Position numbers and translations under genes: made by a program. A DNA stretch of 39,050 nt. Origin: a virus. Numbering within the stretch: the stretch's first letter is position 1; the number at the start of each line of letters is the position of its first letter. Where the stretch lies: the IMG/VR virus record IMGVR_UViG_3300046837_000067, positions 1-39,050 of that record. One strand, 5' to 3'. The notes beneath the pieces were generated by a model that was not told where the DNA came from, did not search any database, and saw nothing but the letters and a program-made list of their open reading frames with translations. Below are positions 1 to 7,543 of this stretch, piece after piece.

Positions 1-174
1 CCCGGCCGTCACGAGACGGCATGGCACACCGCGACGAAGCTCAAGGAGTGTGGCATCGAGCGTGCGCAGGCGAGGGCCGCGATCGGTTACGCCAACGGCA
101 TCCTTGGGCCTGACCACGCCATGACACCACCCGAACTCGACCACGTCATCGACACGTCGTACGGAAAGGCTTGA
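1..174 (+). CDS. C-terminal end of a probable phage primase (partial)
   Basis: Frame 1 is open from the window edge and stops with TGA at 172-174, giving the last 57 residues of a gene that begins upstream. The tail ends in a segment (PPELDHVIDTSYGKA) of the kind that closes phage bifunctional primase-polymerase or primase-helicase proteins, where an acidic-hydrophobic segment ending in S-x-Y is common. That match is to a weak C-terminal pattern only, since no catalytic motif is inside the window. Its place just before a recombination ATPase and a DNA polymerase fits a replication role. The stop codon lies inside the -35 box of the next promoter. Confidence 0.5.
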   Translation, partial: PGRHETAWHTATKLKECGIERAQARAAIGYANGILGPDHAMTPPELDHVIDTSYGKA

Positions 175-199
175 CAACCCGCGTGTTGTTCGATAGGGT
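171..199 (+). promoter_or_regulatory. Sigma70-type promoter for the replication operon
   Basis: A perfect -35 box TTGACA (171-176) is followed by exactly 17 bp and TAGGGT (194-199) as the -10 box. The TAnnnT form with G-rich centre is common in high-GC Gram-positive bacteria. It sits about 30 bp ahead of the TTG start at 230 and overlaps the stop codon of the preceding gene. It is the best consensus promoter I saw in the window. Confidence 0.65.
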
Positions 200-229
200 T
201 GTTGTACACCCCAACCAGAAGGAGGTCCC

Positions 230-1075
230 TTGGGACTTCGCATCCTGAAGGACGCCGCTCCTGCAACCAAGGAGCGCATCATCATCTACGGCCGCGCAGG
301 CATCGGGAAATCCCGGCTCGCGCTGTCTGTCCCCCCGTCGTGGGGCAAGATCGCGTACTACTGCGCGGACACCAACTCGGAGACGCTGTCGTCTACCGGG
401 TTCGCCAAGCGTGGGCGCGTGATCCCTGTCATCCCCGAGGGCGACGATCCGACCGTCAACTTCATGCAGTTCTGCATGCAGGACTGGAAGGCGATCGACC
501 CCACCATCGGCGTCCTCATCGTGGACACCTACACCAAGGTGGCCCTCGATACGATCAGCTACGCGGCCAACGCGCAGACCATGGATCGTGAGAAGCACTA
601 CGTGATCGGAGACCCGAAGAAGGGCGGTCAGGCGATCCCCAACCGTGGTGACTATCAGGCCATCGAGTCACTGTCGCGCGGGTACCTTGACATGCTCTTC
701 AAGAACCAGCGCAGTATGCACATCATCTTCGTCATGCACGAGGATGTGAAGATCGTGGAGAACGTCCACTCGGTTGGCGGCCCGGCACACCCGGGGCGTG
801 CGATGACCGAGTACATCCCCGCGCAGTTCAACACCGTCATCCGCCTGATCCGCGAGACGATCCTCGTGCCGGGCGATGATGCCCCGTCCGATGTGGTCGT
901 GGCGATCACGGAGAACGATGGAAAGTTCATCAGCAAGATCAGAACGTCGGACGAGACGGGCGTGAACAAACTCGCCAAGGTCTACCTCGACCGCGATCCT
1001 TCGAGTTACTGGGTGAAGTACGAAACGGAAGTGAACAAGGCGCCCGAGGCGCAGGAGGTTACCACCAATGGCTGA
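230..1075 (+). CDS. Sak4-like P-loop ATPase (single-strand annealing/recombination)
   Basis: A 281-residue protein with a clear Walker A motif GRAGIGKS (residues 21-28) and a Walker B strand ending VLIVDT (aspartate about residue 99). It is short, with one RecA-like core and few extras, as in the AAA_24/Sak4 group of phage recombination ATPases. Those proteins pair with an ssDNA-binding protein for homologous recombination or replication restart. The start is TTG, chosen because AAGGAGGT ends 4 nt upstream and no ATG or GTG is better placed. The next gene overlaps it by 8 nt and is a plausible ssDNA-binding partner. The ATPase fold is secure; the Sak4 role is inferred from family and neighbours. 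Confidence 0.8.
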   Translation: MGLRILKDAAPATKERIIIYGRAGIGKSRLALSVPPSWGKIAYYCADTNSETLSSTGFAKRGRVIPVIPEGDDPTVNFMQFCMQDWKAIDPTIGVLIVDTYTKVALDTISYAANAQTMDREKHYVIGDPKKGGQAIPNRGDYQAIESLSRGYLDMLFKNQRSMHIIFVMHEDVKIVENVHSVGGPAHPGRAMTEYIPAQFNTVIRLIRETILVPGDDAPSDVVVAITENDGKFISKIRTSDETGVNKLAKVYLDRDPSSYWVKYETEVNKAPEAQEVTTNG

Positions 1076-1685
1076 CCAGAACATTCCCACCCCTGACTTC
1101 GTTGATGTCTCTGATGGTGCGCAGAAGGCTGCGGCGGCTGCTCTCGATCAGGGCTCACCGTTCGTCGTGCCCGAGGATGCCACGAAGAGCGTCAACAAGA
1201 AGAACGGCGACGAGTTCTTCGAGTGGTCTGAGGGTGCTGTGATCGAGGCTGCGTGGCGTGAGGGCGCTGGTGAAGACACCAACAAGATCAACGCCGTTGT
1301 GCAGGTCAAGGTCCGTGCTGGCTATCCCAACGAGGAGAAGCGTACGTGGGCGCGTCACACGCTCAACATCCGCCTGCTCCTCGGACAGGGCACGGCCGAA
1401 GACTCGGCGATGAAGGCTGCGTTCCCGCACAACCTCGCGGTCAATGCCCTCACCTCCCTGTTCGCGGCGACGGGCTTCACGCCGAAGAACTCGAAGGGCC
1501 TGAAGGCCAGTCTGCTCAACACCGTGTTCCCGCCCAAGGGTCCGCTGAACGGTACCGACTCGCCGCTGACTGGCAAGTCCGTGTTCCTGAACCTGAAGGA
1601 CGCGCCGAACAAGAGTGAGAAGCGCAAGCACGACCGTCGCACGAACGTCGAGAGCTACCTGCCCGACGCGCCTGCGGCTCAGTAA
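1068..1685 (+). CDS. Probable ssDNA-binding partner protein (function inferred)
   Basis: A 205-residue protein that starts with ATG inside the end of the ATPase gene after a GAGG-like site. It has an acidic, alanine-rich N-terminus, a central part rich in beta-strand-forming residues, and a basic tail (residues about 170-195, with the run KSEKRKHDRR). No named motif is visible. Phage Sak4-type ATPases are usually followed by an ssDNA-binding protein, and the C-terminal pattern (G-K-S-V-F-L-N-L-K... then a basic stretch and Y-L-P-D) recalls DUF669-type proteins. The call rests on context; it could be another replication accessory protein. Confidence 0.45.
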   Translation: MADQNIPTPDFVDVSDGAQKAAAAALDQGSPFVVPEDATKSVNKKNGDEFFEWSEGAVIEAAWREGAGEDTNKINAVVQVKVRAGYPNEEKRTWARHTLNIRLLLGQGTAEDSAMKAAFPHNLAVNALTSLFAATGFTPKNSKGLKASLLNTVFPPKGPLNGTDSPLTGKSVFLNLKDAPNKSEKRKHDRRTNVESYLPDAPAAQ

Positions 1686-1693
1686 GGAGCCCC

Positions 1694-2482
1694 ATGCCCA
1701 GCCCAGCGTACGAGAAGAACAACCCGTTGACTCAGGTGATCCGTCGTGCACAGGAGATCAACGCGGCTGCTGGGATGCCTGCCGGACGAAGCCTCTCGGA
1801 CCAACCCAACACGGTTGGTCCGGGGACTTCGGTGCGATCGGCGGCCATGAACAATCCCCCGCCTCTGTCCGAGGCTGAGGTCGCAGCGAGGGACGCAGCG
1901 GCCCGGCAACTGGGGATCATCCCACCCGACGATGAGGCTGGCCCATACGGGTCCCTCGCGGCGGCTCAGGAAGCCGGGATGCCCGTGGAACAGGAGCGTC
2001 GTTCTTCAGCGGGGGAAGGGACACTCGCCCATGAGCAACAAGCTCTCCGTGGAGCGGGGATGTCTTCCCGTCAGACGGCCCGGGAGTTCCTTGCGAGTCG
2101 GGGTACTGATGTTGTTACCCCGATCGTGAAGCTCCCTGACTTCCGTAAGATCGAGGGCTTCGACTTCTTCCGCAATGTCCTGTACATCGATGGTCTGGAG
2201 TTTGAGATTCCAGCCGAGGATGTGCTTGCCATGAAGCGTTACGCGGTGGACATCGCGCTCGACCATGTGGTCAAGCAACTCGCCGAAGCCCTCATCGTGT
2301 TCGGCGTACCACCAGCACTGGCGCAGGCGACGGCAGATTCTGTCAAGGAGAGTGCGGCGAATGCGCAAGCGACCACCGAGGGAAGCGGAACGACTGCGGA
2401 TGCTGGCACGGAACGCCTCCTTGAAGGGCACCATGAAACGGCTTCGGGAGCACCATCGGATGGAGTCAGCCGAAGCGACTAA
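1694..2482 (+). CDS. Hypothetical protein with disordered ends
   Basis: A 262-residue protein I do not recognise. ATG follows AAGGAGC at a normal distance, 8 nt after the previous stop. The first 130 residues are rich in A, P, G, S and E and look disordered. Residues about 140-205 look folded (an aromatic stretch DFRKIEGFDFFRNVLYIDG, then helices). The last 45 are again low-complexity. Its last 122 nt overlap the HNH gene in another frame. The position between recombination genes and a nuclease suggests a DNA-metabolism accessory role, but nothing in the sequence shows one. Confidence 0.6.
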   Translation: MPSPAYEKNNPLTQVIRRAQEINAAAGMPAGRSLSDQPNTVGPGTSVRSAAMNNPPPLSEAEVAARDAAARQLGIIPPDDEAGPYGSLAAAQEAGMPVEQERRSSAGEGTLAHEQQALRGAGMSSRQTAREFLASRGTDVVTPIVKLPDFRKIEGFDFFRNVLYIDGLEFEIPAEDVLAMKRYAVDIALDHVVKQLAEALIVFGVPPALAQATADSVKESAANAQATTEGSGTTADAGTERLLEGHHETASGAPSDGVSRSD

Positions 2483-2948
2483 GTGGGGACACGTCCTTAT
2501 GGATGAGGAGACGCGGTGTGCGATCTGTGGGATACCGAACTACGTCCTGCGGAAGTATCAGCGTGACGGCCCGTGGTTCAAGTTCCTCGGACCACGAAAG
2601 AGCGGACGACGCCTCCAGCTTGATCACATCACTCCCGGGGTGAATGACGGCCAGTACCGGCCGCTGTGCCCCGGGTGCAACGCGAAGCGCGGTGCGGCTG
2701 TGTTCAGCGATGAGGACGTGCTGCTGTGGGTGCGTGACATGTGGAGGTTCATCCTCCCGTTACGCTTCCTGTGGTGGCTCAATAGCACACCCGGTAAGGG
2801 AGGTAGGACATGGAGGAGCGACAGGGTAGCGCGACGGTATGCCAAACTTGTGGGGATGCACTCTGGTACAGCGGTGCCACCTCCCACGTCGGAGACGGCT
2901 ACACCGTCCTCTTCCACGACATCTGCCCCAGATGTCGGGCAGTCCTGA
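2361..2948 (+). CDS. HNH endonuclease
   Basis: A 195-residue protein with the layout of a zinc-bound HNH nuclease: C53-A-I-C56, then L-D-H-I with H89 as the probable general base, an asparagine in the following loop (N94-D), and a second C103-x2-C106-N with K nearby. The N-terminus is very basic (MRKRPPREAERLR). The ATG at 2361 is preferred because AAGGAG lies 10 nt upstream; a longer open frame from 2265 has no such site. Such enzymes in phages act in homing, recombination or DNA packaging. It overlaps the previous gene by 122 nt and the next by 139 nt, which is unusually deep. The final 60 residues are low-complexity S/T/P, so the functional protein may end earlier. Confidence 0.7.
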   Translation: MRKRPPREAERLRMLARNASLKGTMKRLREHHRMESAEATKWGHVLMDEETRCAICGIPNYVLRKYQRDGPWFKFLGPRKSGRRLQLDHITPGVNDGQYRPLCPGCNAKRGAAVFSDEDVLLWVRDMWRFILPLRFLWWLNSTPGKGGRTWRSDRVARRYAKLVGMHSGTAVPPPTSETATPSSSTTSAPDVGQS

Positions 2949-3115
2949 TCAAAGCATTCGCGGGTGTCGCCCGAGCTTGGAGTAACGAGCACGGCACCGC
3001 AAAGGAAAGGTTCTTCGAGGCTCTAACAGACCGACTCAGAGAGAACGGATTCGATCCCGTTGAACCTTTCCGCCCGCGTCCTTCAGGAGGCCAGCATGGC
3101 AACAGCCCGAGGTAG
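2810..3115 (+). CDS. Small zinc-ribbon-like protein
   Basis: A 101-residue protein with two CxxC knuckles (C11-x2-C14 and a later ICPRC) separated by about 25 residues, typical of a treble-clef or zinc-ribbon fold. The helical C-terminal half is mixed in charge. ATG follows AAGGGAGG at a good distance. It starts inside the HNH gene and ends 20 nt inside the polymerase gene, so it is translationally nested in the operon. No function can be assigned; small zinc proteins of this type in phages often modify host transcription or replication. Confidence 0.55.
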   Translation: MEERQGSATVCQTCGDALWYSGATSHVGDGYTVLFHDICPRCRAVLIKAFAGVARAWSNEHGTAKERFFEALTDRLRENGFDPVEPFRPRPSGGQHGNSPR

Positions 3116-5597
3116 AGTGGACGCACCGATCCTCGTCACCATGATCTCCGAGCCCAGCGAGGGCATGGAGGCATGGTTCTGGAAGGTCGTACAGGACGAG
3201 TGCAAGATACAGAAGACAGACGTGCGCATCGTGTTCCTCATCGATGAGGCCCCCGCCAACTCTGGTGGGCGACCCTCGAAGGCACAGGTCAGGGCGGCGT
3301 GGCCCCGGTTCTCACAGGAAGTGCGGGAGTCGAAGCCCAAGGCTGTGCTCGCCATGCAAGGCGACACCCTCTTCCCTCTGACCGGCATCACACAGACCAT
3401 CCTTGACGCGCGTGGCTACGTGCTCGACAAGGACTTCTTCCACGCTGTCCCAGACGAGCAGTGGGAGCAGATCGGTGAGTACAAGAACAAGAGCAACGGC
3501 CACCAGAAGGGTGACCCGAAGTACGGCTGGGTGAAGCGTGCGATCCCCGGTGGGCTCCTCGGTCCTGACTTCGGGGGCAAGGTGATCCCTACCTTCGGCC
3601 TCGATCACATCCGGCTGGAGCAGTTCTGCGTCAAGCCCGCCTTCAAAGAGGATGTCAAGCGTTGTGGTCGTGCTGCTAACGATGGTCTCTACATGCTGGA
3701 CGATCGGCTGGAACGCGATGGCTTCTTCACGGACTTCACCAAGAAGCGGTTCGGCCGGGACCTCGTTGAGCACAGTGTCGGTGCACTCACCAATGTCGAG
3801 TGGGGCGACTTGATCGCTGTGGACATCGAGACGCACGGTGTGGACAACGAGGTGATCGACCTCGTGAGCTTCAGCGATGGCAAGACGACTGCTGTGCTGG
3901 AGTGGAGCAGTGACGCCCGTGGCTACATGGACTACCTGTTCTCCCTCCCCGGGAGGTACTATGCTGTTCATAACAGCCCCTTTGACATCCCTCGTCTTAG
4001 AGGGAATGGCGTTCAGATTTCTGACGACGTACTCAAACACCGACTCGTTGATACGATGTTCGGTGCAGTTGTCCTTCAACCTGATCTCCATAAGTCCCTT
4101 GCCCGTGCAATCACTGTCTACCACGACCTGAAGCCATGGAAGGGCTCGCGCGGTTCGATGTGGTCTGAGTTGAGCAAGAAGGACCCAGTGTTCTACTCGG
4201 CCAAAGACGCCTTCGTCACCGCGTGGCTGGCGATCAGCATCATAAAGGTCATGAAGGAACTCGGCTGCTGGAACCTGTTCATGGGTGAAGGCGGACATCC
4301 CGGCCCCGGCGTCTGTGCTACGATCCCGGAACTGTCGCAGATGAACCGCGACGGGATGAAGACCGACCGTGAGTTCGCGGAGGTGTTCGTCAAGCGGCTG
4401 GAGAAGAAGGAACGGAAGCTCGAACAGATATGGGGCAAGCACTTCCCGGGGACGAACCCCGCCTCGAACCCGCAGCTTCAGGACCTGATGTACGGGCTCT
4501 GGGGTCTGCCGATTCAGCGGACCAAGTCGAAGGAAGCAGGGGCGACGACGAACGAACTTGCCCTCGTGCGGCTCCAGCATTACGTCGGCAGCGACTACGC
4601 CCGGACGAACCAGCCCGGGGCGTGGACTGAAGACAGCCGGTGTACTCCACGCTTCTTCGATCTCGTGCTGCGCCTGCGAGGGTGCAGCAAGCTGATCTCC
4701 ACATACGTTCAGCCCGTGGCGATGAATGAGACGTTGTGGATTCACCCGTCGTACATGCCAGTGTCGAAGGACGAAGAGCACGTCAAGAAGGACACGGGCC
4801 TCGGGCTGGAGACGGCCAAGGGCACGACGTGCACTGGGCGACTCGCGACCTACGGACCGAACATCCAGAATCAGCCGAAGAAGGTGCGTAAGCTGTACGT
4901 ACCTGACACGTTCGACATGACGTTCATTCAGGCCGACTACAAGTCTGCCGAGTTGTACGTGATGGCCTACATGGCTGATGACGATCGGCTTCTCGCGGAC
5001 TTGCGGTCAGGAGACATGCACTCGCGCAACGCGGTGCGGTTCAACACGACACGTAAGACGGCGAAGAACATCACCTACGCCGGTCAGTACCTCGCGGGTG
5101 CAGCCAAGGTCAGTGAGATGCTGCTGGAACAGGAGCACCAGTATGTACCGGTGGAGGAATGTAAGCGAATCCTCAGTGAGCTTGCGAAGTACTACTACAA
5201 GACTCACGCCTACAAGATGCACCTCGTTCAGATGTGCGAGTCCAAGAAGCACATCAAGAACGCCTTCGGACGCATCCGGTTCTTCCATGCCGGTAACGCT
5301 CCAGCGGCTGTGGACTTTATACCGCAGTCAACAGTTGCTGATGTTCTCTGGTGTGTCTTGGCCCGCGTGGCACAGATGGCTCGATCGTTTGGCGGGCGAA
5401 TGACCACGACGGTGCACGACTCGATCCTGATTCAGGTGCCCTCGGCGCGTGTTGCCGAGGCTGCGGCCGAGATGAAGGCGATCATGGAGACGCGGTTCGA
5501 CATTGTGAAGCCCGGGTTCTACATTCCGGTCGAGGTGGAGATGGCGGCTCCCGGGAAGTCGTGGGGCCACGTTGAGCCGTACGCGATGGCGGCCTGA
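3096..5597 (+). CDS. Family A DNA polymerase with UDG-like N-terminal domain and 3'-5' exonuclease
   Basis: An 833-residue replicative polymerase. Residues about 8-175 follow the layout of family 4/5 uracil-DNA glycosylases, but the catalytic motifs are changed (SEPSEG in place of GEAPG, and GLDH in place of the HPS motif), so this domain is probably non-catalytic. A DEDDy exonuclease follows: D243-I-E245, H-N-S-P-F-D, and Y-S-A-K-D. The polymerase core has motif A D614-Y-K-S-A-E-L, motif B R653-x3-K657-x3-Y661, and motif C H774-D775-S. The ATG at 3096 is chosen for its AGGAGG site 6 nt upstream; a start at 3060 lacks one. It overlaps the gene before by 20 nt and the next by 1 nt (TGATG). No separate 5' nuclease domain is present, as in other phage PolA enzymes. 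Confidence 0.93.
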   Translation: MATARGRVDAPILVTMISEPSEGMEAWFWKVVQDECKIQKTDVRIVFLIDEAPANSGGRPSKAQVRAAWPRFSQEVRESKPKAVLAMQGDTLFPLTGITQTILDARGYVLDKDFFHAVPDEQWEQIGEYKNKSNGHQKGDPKYGWVKRAIPGGLLGPDFGGKVIPTFGLDHIRLEQFCVKPAFKEDVKRCGRAANDGLYMLDDRLERDGFFTDFTKKRFGRDLVEHSVGALTNVEWGDLIAVDIETHGVDNEVIDLVSFSDGKTTAVLEWSSDARGYMDYLFSLPGRYYAVHNSPFDIPRLRGNGVQISDDVLKHRLVDTMFGAVVLQPDLHKSLARAITVYHDLKPWKGSRGSMWSELSKKDPVFYSAKDAFVTAWLAISIIKVMKELGCWNLFMGEGGHPGPGVCATIPELSQMNRDGMKTDREFAEVFVKRLEKKERKLEQIWGKHFPGTNPASNPQLQDLMYGLWGLPIQRTKSKEAGATTNELALVRLQHYVGSDYARTNQPGAWTEDSRCTPRFFDLVLRLRGCSKLISTYVQPVAMNETLWIHPSYMPVSKDEEHVKKDTGLGLETAKGTTCTGRLATYGPNIQNQPKKVRKLYVPDTFDMTFIQADYKSAELYVMAYMADDDRLLADLRSGDMHSRNAVRFNTTRKTAKNITYAGQYLAGAAKVSEMLLEQEHQYVPVEECKRILSELAKYYYKTHAYKMHLVQMCESKKHIKNAFGRIRFFHAGNAPAAVDFIPQSTVADVLWCVLARVAQMARSFGGRMTTTVHDSILIQVPSARVAEAAAEMKAIMETRFDIVKPGFYIPVEVEMAAPGKSWGHVEPYAMAA

Positions 5598-6535
5598 TGG
5601 GTCTCCGGAAGAAATACGTGGCACCTCCGAGTCGGCTGTACGCTCCACTCGGAGGTATCTTCGGGACATTCTGGTTAGACGACGTGAAAAAGATCAGCTT
5701 CAATCGTGAACCAGTGCTCATCGATCTGGCCCATCAGCCTCAGTACAACCTGTGGCGGGGACACTTCGCTGAACGATTCACTACGTACAAGGAGCCAATC
5801 ATGGGTGACGTGACAAGAGCACAGCAGGACCCGAAGCCGGGAAAGACTTCAGTGACGGACCTCGTCATGATCGACATCGTGGACCGCCGTGCACAGGGCG
5901 TCGAGAAGTACGGCATGGAACTGAAGACTGACAATGGGCGTGATGCACTCGTGGACGCCTATCAGGAGGCGCTCGATCTCGTGATGTACCTGCGTCAGGC
6001 GATCGAGGAGCGGAAGGAACGGGAAGTCAAGCGGAAGGAAGCGATCGTCTCTGCTCAGATGAAGGACGTGCCGTTGGAGCAGTTGGACTTGTTCGTGGGG
6101 GAGATCAGTCCGATCTACCGGGTCTCGAAGGTGGACCCTCCACTCAAGGGTGACTACACGCGGCCCGGCCGTTTCATCCCGGTCCGTGAGTTCATTCCCA
6201 CACCGGACCCGCATCCTACGGTGGATGAGACGATCCTCGAAGAGGCCCAGCGGCTCGTGCACGGGAACCGTGGTGATGACTACGGTCATCCGATCTTCGA
6301 CATGACGCGCTCTGCGGACATGCTGACTGCCCTTCTGCGGGACAAGCTCCGCGTGGGTGTTCGGCTCGAAGCGGAAGACATCGGGCAGTGCATGGTTGCG
6401 GTGAAGCAGTCGCGTCACCGGAACAAGCCGAAACGGGACAACCTCACCGACACGGCCGGGTACGCCGAGACCTTGAACATGATCAAGGAGTGGCGCGAGG
6501 CGAATCCCGGGGTGGACCCCCGTGACCGCTTCTAA
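5597..6535 (+). CDS. MazG-like nucleotide pyrophosphohydrolase fused to a DUF6378-like domain
   Basis: A 312-residue open frame with two recognisable parts. Residues about 80-145 resemble all-alpha MazG/dUTPase-like NTP pyrophosphohydrolases: R-R-A-Q-G-x2-K-Y-G, then N-G-R-D-A-L-x-D-A-Y-x-E-A-L-D with the spaced acidic residues that bind metal. Residues about 210-300 match the phage DUF6378 pattern (GNRGDDYGHP, then K-x-S-R-H). It probably cleans or reshapes the dNTP pool for replication. The start is unsure: ATG at 5597 overlaps the polymerase stop (TGATG), while ATG at 5801 has AAGGAG 6 nt upstream and would give 244 residues that begin just before the first domain. GC at third positions in 5597-5800 still looks coding, so I keep the longer form. 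Confidence 0.72.
   Translation: MGLRKKYVAPPSRLYAPLGGIFGTFWLDDVKKISFNREPVLIDLAHQPQYNLWRGHFAERFTTYKEPIMGDVTRAQQDPKPGKTSVTDLVMIDIVDRRAQGVEKYGMELKTDNGRDALVDAYQEALDLVMYLRQAIEERKEREVKRKEAIVSAQMKDVPLEQLDLFVGEISPIYRVSKVDPPLKGDYTRPGRFIPVREFIPTPDPHPTVDETILEEAQRLVHGNRGDDYGHPIFDMTRSADMLTALLRDKLRVGVRLEAEDIGQCMVAVKQSRHRNKPKRDNLTDTAGYAETLNMIKEWREANPGVDPRDRF
5623..5656 (+). repeat. 9-bp perfect inverted repeat (possible regulatory hairpin)
   Basis: ACCTCCGAG (5623-5631) and CTCGGAGGT (5648-5656) are exact reverse complements around a 16-nt loop. It lies just after the polymerase stop. No T-run follows, so it is not a classic terminator. It may be a leader hairpin if the next gene starts at 5801 rather than 5597. 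Confidence 0.45.
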
Positions 6536-6923
6536 CACCTGTCAGTCCTGCAAGCAGCATGAAGCCCAACTCGGGGGCCGCTGTGTCTCGTGTTACGTGC
6601 GTCGTAAGGCGGGACGGATCGCTGTCCCCCAGCAGGCGCCCACCTACCTTCGCTCGCGCAAGTGGTGGCAGACACACGAAGACGCGTTCATAGCGGCCCT
6701 CTCCGGGAGGGCGTTGGCGATCAAGGCGGGGCTCGAACCCGGGCCTGCTGAAGACCTGATCGAGAAGTTCTACCATGGGAAGTACACACCGTTCCGCATG
6801 CCGTACGCCAGCCGATGGGCTGACAAGGTGGTCATGCGGATGATCCGTGAGGCTGATGCCCTCGCGAGAGGAGAGCAAGATGACGAATCAGCAACTGACG
6901 ATCGCAGCCCGTCTGACGGGTGA
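6522..6923 (+). CDS. Zinc-finger-like small protein, unknown function
   Basis: A 133-residue protein that starts with GTG inside the end of the previous gene. The N-terminus has two CxxC pairs (C7-x2-C10 and C21-x2-C24), a compact zinc knuckle, followed by a basic helical middle. The last 20 residues are acidic and disordered (GEQDDESATDD). It could bind DNA or RNA or a host protein. Its end overlaps the next gene by 44 nt. I do not recognise a family. Confidence 0.55.
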   Translation: MTASNTCQSCKQHEAQLGGRCVSCYVRRKAGRIAVPQQAPTYLRSRKWWQTHEDAFIAALSGRALAIKAGLEPGPAEDLIEKFYHGKYTPFRMPYASRWADKVVMRMIREADALARGEQDDESATDDRSPSDG

Positions 6924-7101
6924 GCGGTGGGAAGCCGCCCTCGTGGCAGATGGTAAGTTCCAGAAGGCGTTCGTGGGCGAGCGTGGCGAGACTCTCGGTC
7001 AGGTGGTCGGCACTGTGCTGACGGCCCTGCTCGCAGTCCAGCGCAACGAGGGCACCGAGTTGGGGATCAGCCTCTCGATCAACGAGCCTGATAGTGAATG
7101 A
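6880..7101 (+). CDS. Small hypothetical protein
   Basis: A 73-residue protein starting at ATG 6880, with GAGGAG 7 nt upstream inside the preceding gene. It is soluble, has no cysteines or membrane segment, and has alternating strands and one helix (residues about 40-55). The last residues overlap the GTG start of the lysozyme gene by 8 nt, so the two are probably co-translated. No family is recognised. Confidence 0.55.
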   Translation: MTNQQLTIAARLTGERWEAALVADGKFQKAFVGERGETLGQVVGTVLTALLAVQRNEGTELGISLSINEPDSE

Positions 7102-7543
7102 CCTGAAGGACGACCTCATGCGTGACGAGGGTGTGCGATTCGTCGCATACCTCGACACGACAGGGAACTGGACGATCGGCTGTGGTCACAACCTCGGCCA
7201 AGGGACGGTTCCCCGTATGAGCCTCATCACTCACGACGAGATGACGGCCTTGCTGGAGTACGACATCATGCTCGCAGAGATGCGGTGTGAGACGTACTTC
7301 CCGAAGTGGTCTGAACTCAACAGTGTGCGGCGGGATGCGCTGATCAACATGGCGTTCAACCTCGGGAACAGAATCGGGGCGTTCACGCACATGATCGATG
7401 ACATCAACCGCGCCACCGACACGAACAGCGATCACGACTGGCTTCTGGCCGGTGGTGAGATGCGCAGTAGCCTCTGGGCGAAACAGGTCGGCGATCGTGC
7501 TGTGCGGTTGCAGCAGATGATCGAGACGGGAGCGAGACGATGA
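7094..7543 (+). CDS. T4-type lysozyme (endolysin, GH24)
   Basis: A 149-residue muramidase that cuts the glycan strand of peptidoglycan at the end of infection. The T4 lysozyme signature is intact: E12 in R-D-E-G, D21 in Y-L-D-T, and T27 in W-T-I-G-x-G-H. The length is usual for the family. There is no signal peptide or SAR segment, so it should need a holin to reach the wall. The GTG start overlaps the previous gene. Its site in the early plus-strand operon is odd, because the holin is on the opposite strand near 9800. An alternative start is unlikely because E12 lies so close to the N-terminus. Confidence 0.88.
   Translation: MNDLKDDLMRDEGVRFVAYLDTTGNWTIGCGHNLGQGTVPRMSLITHDEMTALLEYDIMLAEMRCETYFPKWSELNSVRRDALINMAFNLGNRIGAFTHMIDDINRATDTNSDHDWLLAGGEMRSSLWAKQVGDRAVRLQQMIETGARR

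Noticed and set aside
146-1090. Minus-strand open frames opposite the ATPase gene
   Set aside because: They are Arg/His/Val-rich shadows of a well-supported plus-strand gene.
3312-4781. Long open frame of 489 codons on the minus strand
   Set aside because: It is antisense to the polymerase gene, has no good ribosome-binding site and its protein looks like a codon-bias shadow.
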